This document shows positions 36,233 to 48,521 of a stretch of 64,000 nucleotides of DNA, piece after piece. Made by a program: the position numbers and the translations under genes. Numbering within the stretch: the stretch's first letter is position 1; each line of letters opens with the position of its first letter. The notes under the pieces were generated by a model. The model was not told where the DNA came from. It did not search any database and saw only the letters and a list, made by a program, of their open reading frames with translations. The DNA is from Archegozetes longisetosus (taxonomy: Eukaryota; Arthropoda; Arachnida; Sarcoptiformes; Trhypochthoniidae): assembly GCA_018873245.2 (NCBI GenBank), contig JAEMBT020000003.1, positions 4,607,843 to 4,671,842 on the forward strand, given 5' to 3'.

Positions 36233-37055
36233 ATGAAAAGCGATGACACTAAAATCGGACACCTGGAAGAAGAGGCGCGAAAAAGGAAACAAAGATTAGA
36301 ACAGTTGAAGAATAAGAGAAGTGATGAAAATGAAAAGAAAACCGATAGTAACGAAAAACCAGCTCTGCCAAAGTACTCAAACCTACCATTAATTTATGTT
36401 AAATTAATTTCTAATCTCTTTGTCTTACGTTTACCTAATTTCAGGCCAAAGTTTCGCAGTTATAATCCGATTGACGAATCATTAAAAGAAAAGGCTTTAC
36501 CAAAAGCTAAACCTGAATCTGGTATTATAATATTTTTCTCAACAATTAATTAATAGATATTAATCCAAACCAAATCTTTTAAATTTATTCACCTAATTGA
36601 TTTTATTTTTGTTCAATTCTTACTAATTAAAGTGAGTGATCAAATAAAAGATGATTTAACGTCTGCAAAACCTGAACAACTAATTGACGAAGTGGTTAGT
36701 CACCAACATTTTAATTGTTAATTATTAATACATTTAAGTATTTTTTGGATGATACTAATTGATTTTATTATTAATTTACAATAAAATTAAGGATTTAACG
36801 AGTTTAGCTCCGCGTAAAGTTGATTGGGATCTAAAAAGAAATGTGGCCAAAAAGTTGGACAAACTCGAAAGAAGGACACAAAGAGCTATCGCAGAACTAA
36901 TCAGTGAGAAACTCGTTCAGTTATCAGTCAATTTCTAAATTATTGATTTTTCCAAAGGAGAGAGACTTAAAGAAGGAGCTAATGATAATCTGGTCAAGGC
37001 TACCGAAGACATGGAATCAGCAAAGAAAGCTGAAGATTTGGATGACGACGATTGA
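36233..37055 (+). CDS. CCDC12: coiled-coil domain-containing protein 12 (spliceosome factor)
   Basis: A small spliceosome-associated protein (cwf18 family). Exons are 36233-36372, 36445-36521, 36633-36691, 36792-36903 and 36958-37055, giving 161 residues (human about 166). The N-terminus is a charged helix (HLEEEARKRKQRLEQLKNKR). The conserved core reads KFRSYNPIDESLKEKAL, DLTSLAPRKVDWDLKRNVA and KKLDKLERRTQRAIAELIRERL, matching the cwf18 domain. The acidic C-terminus ends LDDDD. I use the ATG at 36233; the in-frame extension upstream to 36209 begins with a non-ATG codon. It is divergent from CRPPA, with starts only 179 bp apart. Confidence 0.95.
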
Positions 37056-37775
37056 AATGTTAGTTATTTTTAAATTGGTCAGAAATTCAACTGAGCTTTC
37101 ATTGCCATCATTCTCATCGTTCTCGAGATATTTTATTATTTAAACTTAAATCAAATTTTTATTGCCATGAAGTAACTTTGAAAATATCATAAATTTGAAA
37201 TTGTAATTAACTGTGAGCTCATTGTAAGAATCATCAAAGATATTAAATATTGAGCATATTTTACTCGTTTCGCGTTATTATCAAACCTATGAAAATGAGA
37301 ATCAAATACTTTGATTATTTTTTGTAATCGAATTCTATTGTAATTATTATAGAAATTGAAAACTTGAAGCAACGAGACTTAGAAGTTAGTAATCGTTCTC
37401 GTCACTAACGTTAATACTAAAAGTTTATGACAGACATCTAAACAAGTGTCAAGTTCTCAATAAAGAGCGTTTTAGTAAAACAGTTGAAGTTTTTCACAAT
37501 TAAATACTTGTTAAATATTTGAAAGTGAAGTTGAAAAGTCTGGATGCTACAAAGGTCTAGTAAAGTTAACACTGAAGTGATGCTGCAGTTCAAAAAGGCT
37601 TTTTACGCCTTTTTTCTGTCTGCTTTCAACCAACTCAATAGTAATAAAAAGGTCTAATTGTGCGAAAACACGTTATTTCATGCTTTGGGTTTCACTCGGT
37701 GTTTATTTACAAATCAAATGAACAATTGATAAGTGTTTATAATTATTTGGGTAGTATTTGACTTAGTCTAAGAAT
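37056..37775. other. intergenic, CCDC12 3' end and MRPL4 promoter
   Basis: A 720 bp noncoding gap between two + strand genes. It contains a small hairpin AAAAAGGC-TTTTTAC-GCCTTTTTT at about 37592-37615, which has no known role here. Nothing else stands out. Confidence 0.6.
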
Positions 37776-38741
37776 ATGGCGAATTCAAGAATTGTTTTGA
37801 ATGGTTTGTGTAAAGCACTTAACAAAATCAACAGTAATTGTATTAATAATAACACCATAAGATTGTTGCCACAAACATGCTTAAAGTCTCAATATTCGTC
37901 AACATCGGCCTCAACTGAACCGCCGATCATATCACCAGAATCTAATCCATTACCACAAGAATCACTTCCAATAGCAATAAATCGCGAATTAATGCATTTG
38001 GATAATACAAACACAAATGTATGTCCAATACGTGAAGTATGGCTCGAAAACATGTCGACTGTCGAGTCAATCAAGTTATCGATAATACCATTGCATCCGT
38101 CAATATTCGGTACTTTTCCGAGGGTCGATTTGATACAAGAGAACCACAAATGGCAAACACTTTACAAAAAAGTTGACTGGAGATGTATGAAAACAAAGGC
38201 TGAATTGCCTGGAAGTTCACGTAAGCCGTGGCCACAAAAAGGCACCGGAAGAGCACGTGCGGGATCCCTAAGAGCACCACAATTCGCAGGTGGTGGTTGG
38301 GTTCATGGACCTCGGGGTCCTAAGACCTACTTCTATATGCTTCCGTGGCCAATAAGAGTTAAAGGGCTTATTTCGATGCTTTCGGCAAAGTTAGCTCAAG
38401 ACGACCTGAAAGTTGTTGACTCTCTTGAAACATTTCCGTCAGATCAGAGCTCAGTCATTGAAGATCTATGTAATCAAAGAGGTTGGGGCCCGAGTGTCCT
38501 TTTTGTCGACAGCTCTGATATATTCCCTAAAAATATATCAATTGCAACTGAATCTATAAAACACATTAATTTAATGCCCGTTTATGGATTGAATGTCTAT
38601 TCAATGCTAAAACATGAGACGTTAGTCTTAACGTTAGCCGCTGTTGAAGAAATCGAAAAGAAATTATTGTTTCAGTTAAGAAGAACTGATATTAAAAATG
38701 TTATTTATAAGTTCAAACCAAACGGTGTTTTGCGAATGTAA
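37776..38741 (+). CDS. MRPL4: mitochondrial ribosomal protein uL4m
   Basis: A structural protein of the mitochondrial large ribosomal subunit, homologous to bacterial L4. It is a single exon of 321 residues. The N-terminus (~1-70) is rich in S, N, T and R, consistent with a mitochondrial targeting peptide. The core shows [44 protein letters not shown] and [14 protein letters not shown], typical of uL4 and its rRNA-binding loop. [19 protein letters not shown] and [23 protein letters not shown] follow. A poly(A) signal AATAAA at 38786-38791 lies 6 bp before a mariner-type insertion. Confidence 0.96.
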   Translation: MANSRIVLNGLCKALNKINSNCINNNTIRLLPQTCLKSQYSSTSASTEPPIISPESNPLPQESLPIAINRELMHLDNTNTNVCPIREVWLENMSTVESIKLSIIPLHPSIFGTFPRVDLIQENHKWQTLYKKVDWRCMKTKAELPGSSRKPWPQKGTGRARAGSLRAPQFAGGGWVHGPRGPKTYFYMLPWPIRVKGLISMLSAKLAQDDLKVVDSLETFPSDQSSVIEDLCNQRGWGPSVLFVDSSDIFPKNISIATESIKHINLMPVYGLNVYSMLKHETLVLTLAAVEEIEKKLLFQLRRTDIKNVIYKFKPNGVLRM

Positions 38742-38796
38742 CAATTGATTCGTGCTTTGTAAACTTTTGTTTAGTCATATAAATCAATAAAATTTA

Positions 38797-39172
38797 TTAG
38801 GTTGTCCGGATCAAAAGTTGTATTACATTTTGGGCTATAACTTTTAAAGTACTCATTATTTCAGTGCCATCTTGTAATTATTTAGTTGAATACTTATTAA
38901 ATATCATTGAATTTAATTTGAGTGAAAAATGAATCGTCAAGAGCTCCAGAAATCAGTTACTGACTATGAACAACGAGTTTTCATCAAATTCGAGTCCTCC
39001 TCAACAGGACTGTAACGGACATCCATGAAGATCGATGGGAACGGGTCATTGAGAATGAGGGTGAATACCTTAACTAATCAGGAATGATGTACTAAAATTT
39101 CATCTGAATCTGTTCACTAATTTTTGAGATATTAAAAAATTAAAAAAACAAGTTTTGATCCGGACAACCTAA
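38797..39172. mobile_element. internally deleted mariner element, 376 bp
   Basis: The termini TTAGGTTGTCCGGATCAAAA and their exact reverse complement form inverted repeats of about 25 bp with one mismatch. They are flanked by TA at 38795-38796 and 39173-39174, the Tc1/mariner target duplication. Inside, an ATG at 38929 begins MNRQELQKSVTDYEQRVFI, and after a frame change VTDIHEDRWERVIENEGEYL ends at a stop. These look like the N- and extreme C-terminus of a mariner transposase joined by a large internal deletion. It cannot encode an active transposase. Confidence 0.93.
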
Positions 39173-39269
39173 TAGTATCTCCATTAGATGAGATTTTCCG
39201 AATTGGTTTCCAAATTAAACTCAATTTTTCAATAAACATCTGATTTAGCGTACAGCTGAGAACCGCGAT

Positions 39270-39452
39270 CACAGCAAGAAAAATGCATTTTCTGTCAACT
39301 TGCCTGTGATGCACATCAATTCTTTGCTAAATTTGATTTCTAATTTGGTTTGATTACTATATTGGATAAGTTTGTTAATATCTTCCTTAATATAGTCTGA
39401 TAAAAAGCATTATTGTTTTGAACCACTTCAAATTGCTACCAACGATTATAAC
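39270..39452 (+). repeat. interspersed ~200 bp repeat, copy B
   Basis: Aligns with the copies at 715-914 and 7203-7400. Shared blocks are AGCAAGAAAAA, GCCTGTNANGCACATNAATT, ACTATATTGGATAAGTTTGTTAATATCT and TAGTCTGATAAAAAGCAT. It ends ATTGCTACCAACGATTATAAC. The opening hairpin is degraded in this copy. It begins about 100 bp after the mariner remnant. Confidence 0.7.
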
Positions 39453-40156
39453 ATTTTTGAATGCAGATGTCCCAAAATTTCTTAATCATATTAGTATTGT
39501 TGAATCGCCTGTACGTCTATTAATTACATTTGAAAAGACAATTATGAATTTGTAAAACCTGAATTTGTTAAATAATTGATTCATTTAAATTTCAAAGTGT
39601 CCCCATATTTATTAATGTCATCATGAGATTTTTGTACAGAATACATGCCAGTGCTTTGGCCAATGTTTAGAAAGTCAATCGAAAGTTTTGAATGGAATGT
39701 CAATATATTTAAATATCAAAATATACGACTCGCAAGCTTTTGACTAGTTTTCTCCTTTTCAATAGTCGTCATAACAAAAAAATTGGTGGCCAACAAAGTA
39801 TTAGTTGTTTACAAAATTGCACCAAAAATAATAGCAATATGAAAAATATGTTTCAATAAAATTAAAAAAATTAAAAACATTCGCCCAACAATTTGTTCGG
39901 CAAAATTTAATTAAATCAGAGTGTATTTAATGCAATGGCGTTGTAATAAAATTCAATATATAATAGCATTGCAAACATGAGGCACTCAATAACTTATGAA
40001 AAGCTATTCAATGAATCCTACGTTGAAGCCGAAACAGTTCGCTTTCCTTTCACAACAACAGGTCTACTTTTTATTGTTCCCTTCTTTCGCTTACTTGTCT
40101 AAGTGGACAACAAATTCATCATTCGATTAGATGTCAAAAAGAGAGAAACCCATTAC
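39453..40156. other. intergenic between repeats and STT3B
   Basis: Noncoding, AT-rich. It contains CCAAAAATAATAGCAAT at 39822-39838, nearly identical to a motif in the ENPP6-like intron, suggesting a degraded Tc1-like element. The right end holds the 3' UTR of STT3B. Confidence 0.55.
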
Positions 40157-43100
40157 CTAAACGTTTACCTTTTTTGAAGTAAAGATATTCTTAGACCTTA
40201 TCTTTCTATCAAGATAAGTTATTTTGGGTCTATTGCTTGGCTTTTTAACTTTGTAGATACGAACCAACCAGTGCTCTGTAGTATAGGCCTCTTCCAAGTG
40301 TTCTAGCCGTATATTCTTATTACCGATTTCCATATTGCGAGTTCTATCAAAACCAGCCGGACTTCTATAGTCGAGCTAAGTACCATTTACCATAATAATT
40401 AGTCAATATTTCATAACAATGGTATTCATTGTTTTCGTAACAATTAATAGCGAACTTACCTGAAGTTCTCCGAATCTGAAATAACTTAATTTATACATAA
40501 GGCAATTAAGAAGAGTCGGCGCTCCCCCTGAGTCAACCCTAAACTCTCCTCGATCTGTAAAATAGTCACTTTCTCTGATATCTTTCGGGTGTTCTCCTTC
40601 AGCGATTCGAACCATCCATAAAAACTTATTGATATCATCACCAGAATAACCGATAACACCACCAAAAATCACCAAAACGTAGTCCACATCAAGAGATCGC
40701 ATTATAGTATAAGCTGCGCTTTCATTTGAGGCCATCGCTTTTCCGACCTGTCATCAATAATAAATATTCGTAAACATATTGTAATCTAAGCTTCAAAAAA
40801 GTTTTATAACTAACAAGTGCGATATGACTATTATTCCAAGTATTGTTATCCACTAGAGTCGTCCGATTAGCCATTCCCGCAATTTGATATCTGTTTAAAG
40901 AATCAAATATTGACTAATTAGAATTGAATGCCAATAATTCGTGAGCTGACTATAATTAGATGACAAACCCGTAGTCCCACCACGACATGACACGGGCATC
41001 GTCTGCGGTGTTTTGTGAGAGCCAATAGTAGGCTTCGCGAAAGTCATCCAAAATAACTCTAGATCTGTGGGGCGATGAAATATGGAATTGATAAACAGAA
41101 AAAAATGAGACGAAATTAAATAATACCCGTCGTTGCTGTAACTGGCCAATACGATGCTAGGACTCGAATATGCATTACTGGTAACCCAAGTACAATGAAC
41201 AACAAATAACATGAGCATCATTACTAATAGAACTGATATAAATGTCCGCATATTTGCACCAATCCCTTGGCTTTCTTTAGATACGTCAGGTTTTATTTTA
41301 CGAATCTTTCCAGCCTTTAGAGTATAAATCAGTTCAAAGTCAATTTGATATGAGAACAAAGCTGAGTAGTTAATCAATTACTTTGTCGTAAAGATTTTTG
41401 TGATTATTCTTTTCAGATCCGTTTTGATTGCTTTCTTCGCTATCAGAACTCGAGTCAACAGAACCGTCAGTGCTATTAACTCTGGGTCTTTGAGTAGTTG
41501 ACTTTTCCTTTTCATCTTGTAAACAATATGAAAAGCATTCGGAAAAGGCTATTGCACTCAAAACACAGACCACTGGAGTCAGAGTCAACATAAGCCGAAC
41601 CATTACACCAGCAAAATATGCAGCAGTTATCGCATAGAGAGCGACTTAAAAGTTCGAGTCAAAACAAAACAGTTAATTACTATCAGTTAATCATTACAAG
41701 CGATCATTTACTATAACTTACTGAAAACCCGTTCGTCATTCACTTCTTTAATACAATACCACAATCCGATAGGAAATGTAGGAACAAGAAGATGCAAATC
41801 GAAGAAGAATGAGAACCAAGTGGTTGGCTGATGCTCAGAGACGGATGCAATGATTGGAATATGAATCTTAGCATAGCCGGTATCCCATAGAGAGTAGAAA
41901 CGTCCACTCCATGGAGCAATATAACCGGCGTATGTCAGCAAAACTACTCCTAAGAACACTAACCCAGCGATTGAAGCGATGGCGGTGACAAAGAACACCT
42001 TTATCTCAGACCGAGACATAAATGATTGAATGTATTTGAGAAACGCGTACGCGTTGAGCAGTAGAAAAACTCCAGCCGAAGCCATGTGTTCACTCGTGCG
42101 GACCGGTTGGAAACCAACGAATGGGATTTGCATTGAAAACAATAGACCAAGGATGAAAAATGTTGAATAAGCTTCGAACGAAAACTTTCATTTCAAACTT
42201 CAACTCAATTCAATAGAAATTTATTGATCTCATACCGACATATATTCGATGAGAAAACCGACCCATAATTAAGAGAAAGAATACGTGCAATGGAATTAAA
42301 TTAATGATAAATACATATCCACCCCATGCAGAGACCATATACAAATACGAAAGTGCAGTCAATGCAGACCAATAGACTGTACCCGTTTTCACGGATTTCA
42401 CCTGTAATTTAAATTCAATGTAATTCAAATTTAGTCAATCAGTTGACATATTAGTCATTCAAACTAAATTACCCAAAGATAGTATGTGAACATAAGTGCG
42501 AATATTGCAATTCCTTCGTTATCATAACTTCCTGCTACTGAACGACTGATATAACCCGGGACTGAAAAATTATAACATCGATGTTATCATCAAATGTGAT
42601 TAACTGAAATCTAGTTGAAATACCGATTGCAATAAAACAGGCTGCGAAAAGCCCAGCCGATTCATTCCAGAGCTCTTTAGTTAAGAAATAAGTGGCCAAA
42701 GCTGTTAGACCACTAAATATTGGCGCTAAGAACACACAAATATCTCGGATGTGTATTGGGACATTAAGAATGCTTAATACATAATGTATTGCTCCCGAAG
42801 TTATCATAAGACCTGGATATACCTAACAGTATTGAATCAACAAGTCAGTTTAATTCAATTTAATTTGATGATGTCTTACAGTTCCACCAACAATGCGCCC
42901 CAATGGATACCATGCTCTTTCATCAAACCAATTGAGAAAATTATAAAATCCATGTTTTACCATATAATGCGTCGCCCGATAGTTAAACCTATCGTTTCAT
43001 AAATCATTTGTATTAACAATATTTTCAATAAATATTTAATTAATAAAAATATAAATCATTCATAAAATCTAATAAACGATTAAATCGATTAAGTTATGTG

Positions 43101-43440
43101 AAAAATAAAAAAATATGAGTCAAATTTAGATGAACTAATGAATTGGAAGAATTTAAAAGTGGAGCTGAAAGTTAGCGATAAATAGTGATGAGCTGTACTT
43201 ATGTTAAGCATAAATAGAACATAAAAATGTGTAAATATATTCAATAGAATCATACCAGGGATCGAATTCATGGATAATACTTTCAAATCTAATAACAGCA
43301 AAAAGTCTTGAGCAAAATCCTGCCAGCCATGATAGCGATAGAACTGTGAATCTCAACAAACTCTGGCGACCCAACACTTGCAAGGATTGGGATTTATTTG
43401 ATTCTTTTGAACGAGAAGACGACTTGCCGGTTATCGCCAT
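40157..43440 (-). CDS. STT3B: oligosaccharyltransferase catalytic subunit STT3B
   Basis: Transfers the lipid-linked glycan to Asn-X-Ser/Thr of proteins in the ER lumen. Twelve exons on the minus strand: 43256-43440, 42880-42988, 42624-42822, 42473-42561, 42236-42401, 41722-42171, 41382-41644, 41127-41314, 40969-41064, 40815-40890, 40460-40747 and 40157-40375. They give 775 residues (human STT3B has 826). All phases fit. It shows HEFDPWFNYR (DXD-type loop), multiple membrane segments, [10 protein letters not shown], and the catalytic WWDYGYQ. The self-glycosylation-type NNTWNNSH and [11 protein letters not shown] complete the set. [23 protein letters not shown] and VIGYSGDDI match STT3B rather than STT3A. 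The stop is taken at TAG 40157-40159; a further short 3' exon cannot be excluded. Confidence 0.96.
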
Positions 43441-46400
43441 TGCTAACTCTATCCCAGACTAACGGCGCTAGGCTTGTGTGTTGTGTATGTGTTGTTATGT
43501 TGTGTATGAGCCTTACACAAGGCCTAAACCACCTATTGGCTTGAACATTATTCCTGTAAGAATAAGGTTGCTTTGGGGGGCATTCTATTAAAACTGCAGC
43601 ACTTGCTCTGTATATATTGTGCGAATCATTTACCTCATATATAAATTCTACCCTCATTCAACACTATGGATAGGTATTTAATGCAATGGATCAATAATAT
43701 AGCTCTATATAGTGTTTCATAAGGAATCTTGTCTTGAACTTAGCATATGATTCGCTCTATAGTTTTTCGGTCTATGATTATATACTATTACAATACTCAT
43801 AAGTCTATCTCTCATTAGACTTATCTTGCAAACTTTTCTTATTGAGCCATTATCTTAATTTTGTTGTAAAACCAAATTTAAGTTTTAGATTCTATTGAAA
43901 CTTGACCATTTATTCAAAATAATATTTTATTCGTTAGATTTTCTGCAGCCAGCGATCATTTATAGCTAATAAAATAGGAACGATCTAATGATTGCTTTCA
44001 TTAGGATCAGTTCACTAATAACGTTATTTTATCCAGGGGTGGGTAAGAGATAAAATAGGAAAAACGCAACTATATAATGTTAAAAGATATGACAAATATT
44101 GAAAAACAGACTAACATAGGGGTAGGGGGTATACACCAAAAGATGATTATAAAGTAACGTTACTAATATGTGCATGTTCACAAGCTTTAAAAGTTTAGGC
44201 AGTTTTCAAAAACGCATAACGAGTTCCACAATTAGCATTCAATACCTGCTTATTGCAGTTAAACAAATGCATTCTTTCGACTAAATGTGTTTCATTATTA
44301 CTATCGCAATGCTTTAGGGTCTACTACTTTCGGATCAGATTCAAAACTGAAAAATACTCAATAAACTTGTAGTATTGTGGAATAAATTTTGAATATTTTC
44401 TGAATCCGTTTATTACAAGTTTCTCTACTCTTATACAACCAAATCGAAAAGTCGCGTGCCTTGAAAAGATATATACTTCCAGTATTACAAGCAATTTTGA
44501 TTAGTAGTTGTACTCAACTTAATTATAACGTATATATGTTTTGTATGATAGACAGGAATAAGGGTCGAATATATGAGAACTATATTCTAACTGTAATCTG
44601 AATAACATGTTTGGTCAATACTATCGATCAGTCAAAGTGATACAGTCAAGTATATATTTAAAGTAAAAGGTACACAACTTTGATTTGGTACCAGAGTTAA
44701 CGAAGTCATATCAGATATCAGTGAAGTTAGGCTGAAGTTCGTATTACAGCAAACCCTAATGCTTCTAAGTTAGTTACGATTTCAAACCGAAAACGAGCTG
44801 TTTTAATGCAAATGATTTTTATGGAAAACATTTTCTGATGATTTCATTATGGTTTTATTGTTGTTGTGAACACACCGTGCAATAAAACATTTGTTTGTTC
44901 TTGCTCTCATGAGTGACACAACAGATAATTGTCAAGTAAAAGTTCCGATACTAATAAAAAGATAGCTATTATGAATTATAATGAGAGCAGTTCAGAATAG
45001 TTATATTGTGAAAGGTTAGCAAAGGTTTTACTTTAATTTTTTAGATATATTTCTATCGACAAATTTCATATACTGCATTATCATCCATTAGAATTAGAAG
45101 TTTTTGCAATTGTCTAAACTCGAGACTACAGTAACAGAAACGATATGACTGTCAATTTTAATGATTGAGTTTCGCAAGACTATTTTAGTGAACCTTATTT
45201 ACTTGCTCCTCGAATGGTTAAAAAATAGTCAATTGAGTCGTAGTGAAAGTTTTTCACCTAATCGATTGAAAAAGTTATTTATATGAATCATGTTCAGTAT
45301 AAACAGATATACAGCCTTATTGATAAGTAATACTTAAGCTTTAGCCAAAGTATGACTTGACTGACGGCTAAATTTAATCACTTAATGTGTAACTTCAAGT
45401 TATTACTTATGGATTTTCCATAGAAAAACTAATCCCGAAGTTATCACTTAAGTTACAGCCTTTTCAAGTTATTGCTCAAGTGGCGTTTATGAATAAGACT
45501 GATAGGGCTTGAAAGTATGACATTAGAGGAAACGTTAACTTATAGGTCAAACTTATACAATAATTAGTATTTCATTGTTAGCAATATTCATGACTATAAC
45601 AAATGAGTTAATCAGTCAAAATCAATTGAATGTGTGTTAACTTAATCAAAGTTTTGGAAGTTTGCAAAGTTTTGTCAGTTCAAAAGTCAATATTATTATT
45701 TTATGTTATCATAATCCTTGGTGTAATTAATATACAATATAAAATTTAAAACATTAAAAATTGTCTTAATTTACTTTATTCACAACAATTAAGAATTATT
45801 CTTAAAAGTGTTTCAAAAGCGTTAGAAAATTATCAATCAATCAGTAGTAGACAACCTGACGTTCACGCATGTTATTGGTTACAGTTCACGAAAACAGATG
45901 AATAGCGCATGCGTTTGTTTAAATCACAACATTTTAAGTTTTGTTAAATTAATTAATTTAGTTACTATAAAACATTTTTGATTGGGTAAGTGCTAAAATT
46001 TATTATGTAGCTATTCAACAAAACACTTAATCGGGATACATGAAGATTATGATAATTTTCTAAAAAATAACTGTAGTACAATGACGAGTTTATGAATGTT
46101 AATTGAAATAACGACCGTAAAACGTAACTTTTGCCACCCTTAACTTTTGTCGCAATTTAAGGGCTAATGGTAAAACTAATTGTCCGTTTTGACTTACTAT
46201 CATTACAGTAACTTCGTATATGTTATGATTTTTCAAAATGATTCTATATTGTTATACTTGCATATTATTATAACGACACAATATATGCTATCATTTTTTG
46301 CTCCTCAAAACCAAACGACACAATTAAGCAAAAAGTTAAAAATTAATTAATAAATACTACCAATATTTAATGATGGAATCTAAAGTTTTGAGTACAGTTA

Positions 46401-46511
46401 GCTAATAATATATTACTTAAAAATAATTATTTCAATAATTTTTACCAACAAATTCTTAACTTTGATTTCTAAAGTATTCGAAAACGATTAATTAGATAAT
46501 AATCTAGCGAG
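43441..46511. other. intergenic, STT3B and TRPT1 promoters
   Basis: Three kb without a recognisable gene, between divergent STT3B and TRPT1. Near STT3B an imperfect hairpin joins 43469-43479 and 43515-43526. At 44118-44163 a G-rich GGGGTAGGGGGT block and palindrome GTAACGTTAC resemble transposon debris also seen at 63.2-63.4 kb. At 45904-45914 there is an AGCGCATGCGT palindrome. No ORF of interest was found. Confidence 0.6.
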
Positions 46512-47141
46512 ATGTCTAAGGCATTAGCACCACAAGAAGCGGTTAGGCTGTCGAAGCTGCTTTCTTGGATTTTAAGACACGGAGCTGAGAAAGAAGGACT
46601 CGTTTTAGATGAGGATGGTTTTGTCGCACTGAATGATGTTTTAAAATTGAGACAATTTTCTAAATACTCTGAAGATGATGTGAAGTATGTTGTTGCGAAC
46701 AACGATAAGCAGCGATTCAGTTTAAGATATGATGAGAAATTAAAAATCCGAGCCAATCAGGGACACTCTCTATCTGCGAACATAAAGGATGAGAAGTTAT
46801 TAGAACCCATCACTAACCCCTTGCTATATCCTACTGTAATCCACGGAACTTATATCAAATATTGGGATAAAATTCTAACAAAAGGATTATCTCGGATGAA
46901 TAGAAGACACATTCACTTCGCTATCGGTTTACCTGAGGATCAGAGAGTAAAAAGTGGATTGAGATCTAACGTTGAAGTTGTTATTTATGTGGATTTAGAA
47001 AAAGCGATTAACGATGGGATTAAATTCTTTAAATCGGAAAATGATGTCATTCTTTCTCCTGGCAATCAAGATGGTTATCTTGAGACAAAGTACTTCAAAC
47101 AAGTTCTCCAAATATCACCAGAAAAGCGAAAATTGTTATGA
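46512..47141 (+). CDS. TRPT1: tRNA 2'-phosphotransferase 1
   Basis: Removes the 2'-phosphate left at the splice junction of tRNAs, using NAD+ (Tpt1/KptA family). It is a single exon of 209 residues, a normal length. The N-terminal domain has LSKLLSWILRHGAEKEGLVLDEDGFV, with the conserved Arg-His pair, then NDKQRFSLR. The NAD-binding half reads VIHGTYIKYWDKILTKGLSRMNRRHIHFA. The late block DVILSPGNQDGYL is where the family has VILTxGxxGxL-type residues. The start is the first ATG (ACGAG-ATG-TCTAAG context AGATGTCT). The gene stands alone, divergent from STT3B at 3 kb and upstream of UBE2Z. Confidence 0.96.
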   Translation: MSKALAPQEAVRLSKLLSWILRHGAEKEGLVLDEDGFVALNDVLKLRQFSKYSEDDVKYVVANNDKQRFSLRYDEKLKIRANQGHSLSANIKDEKLLEPITNPLLYPTVIHGTYIKYWDKILTKGLSRMNRRHIHFAIGLPEDQRVKSGLRSNVEVVIYVDLEKAINDGIKFFKSENDVILSPGNQDGYLETKYFKQVLQISPEKRKLL

Positions 47142-48521
47142 TATTTATAATGTTAAAAGCTTAAGGAGGTTGTCAGTACTTCCTTGGGATATCTGCTCAT
47201 AACCCATTTTGATTAAATACGGTTTGGGTATTTCAGTCCGTTGGTAAAGCATAAGCGGTAATCTTATTTTTCATAAATATTTACTGGACTAGACCAAAAC
47301 ACTAAGATCTTGAAATATTTAAGTTTAGGACACAAAAATGCATATATGTTGATAAAAATCTATATTTTAAGAGATAACAGTCAACTGTGTTGAATAATAG
47401 TGTGAAACATGTATTTAATTGTAACCCTTTATAAGGAATAATTTAAAAGTAAAAATAGCTCAGAAATTTGTTCCAAAGCGCTTGGATCGAATCTATTTTG
47501 AGTTTGTAGAAACGTTTCATAAATATTGGATACTAACACCAGTGGCAATAGGTTGAAAAATGATCAAAACTGTTTCATATCCATTAATACCTTTGTTTGG
47601 AAGTCTTTCATAAAAGCAGATAGTCTTCCATCAGGAAGTTGATAGTACTTCAAGTACATGTAGCAGTAACGATCAAGAAGATCAAGATTACAACTTAATT
47701 TATACAACAGAAGATTATGGTTAGAAGAAGTTTATCTCAATTTATCCAATCTAATCGAACGATTGTCATGTACGCCATCAGTCACTTTTCTGCTATCCTA
47801 TACAAGTGTTAGAGTAGTTTCTACTTGAGAAATACTATCAAATCGATAACTTTATCATTTTTGATGTGCTGTTATTGAGTTTGCGACCATTTTGGAATGA
47901 TATATTAAATCATGAGCTACTATTATAACAAAGAGGAAAAGATTGAGTTTGAAACAGAAAGGCAACAGTTTGCAATTTTAGATTTAATTCTATGGAATAT
48001 TTCAATTTTTAAACGATTGCCTTTTATAAAAGTTTGAACGTAAAGACGATCCAAACATTAAATGCACTTTATTGCTATCTCTATACTTCCCAGTTTTGAC
48101 TGACTAATATGCGTTTTGTCTTATGAATTGTTGAAGTTTTAAAGTTTCTAATGTTTTGCTGGTCCCGAAGCAATATCTATGAGAGGCAAGACTACTGCCT
48201 ATATTTTACTAATCAATAGAAATAACCAAAATGTTTAATTAAGATTGGTTATTTGTAGATGTTCTAAGCAAGCACTGACACCCTTTTCATTTTCTATTTA
48301 TTCTTAATATTTTAAATTAAATTTTTATTATAAATTTTAAAACTTTGTTAAAAGTATTTTAAATGTTTGAAACTGAATAAAATGATTTTAAAATTAGAGG
48401 TCTGTACATTTTTTGAGTTAGAGGTGTCTTACTATGTTAAAGTCTATTGAATAGCAGTGATTAATAGTTAAATCAATATTTGATTGATTAACGCTTAAAA
48501 CAAATAATAATAAATTAATGA
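47142..48521. other. intergenic, no gene seen
   Basis: A noncoding gap between TRPT1 and UBE2Z, both on the + strand. It is AT-rich without recognisable repeats, RNA genes or coding potential. Confidence 0.6.

Noticed and set aside
37592-37615. GC stem with T-run resembling a bacterial terminator
   Set aside because: The genome is eukaryotic and the site is intergenic; no such function is expected.
45904-45914. AGCGCATGCGT palindrome resembling an NRF-1 site
   Set aside because: About 600 bp from the nearest gene start (TRPT1) and a single imperfect occurrence.
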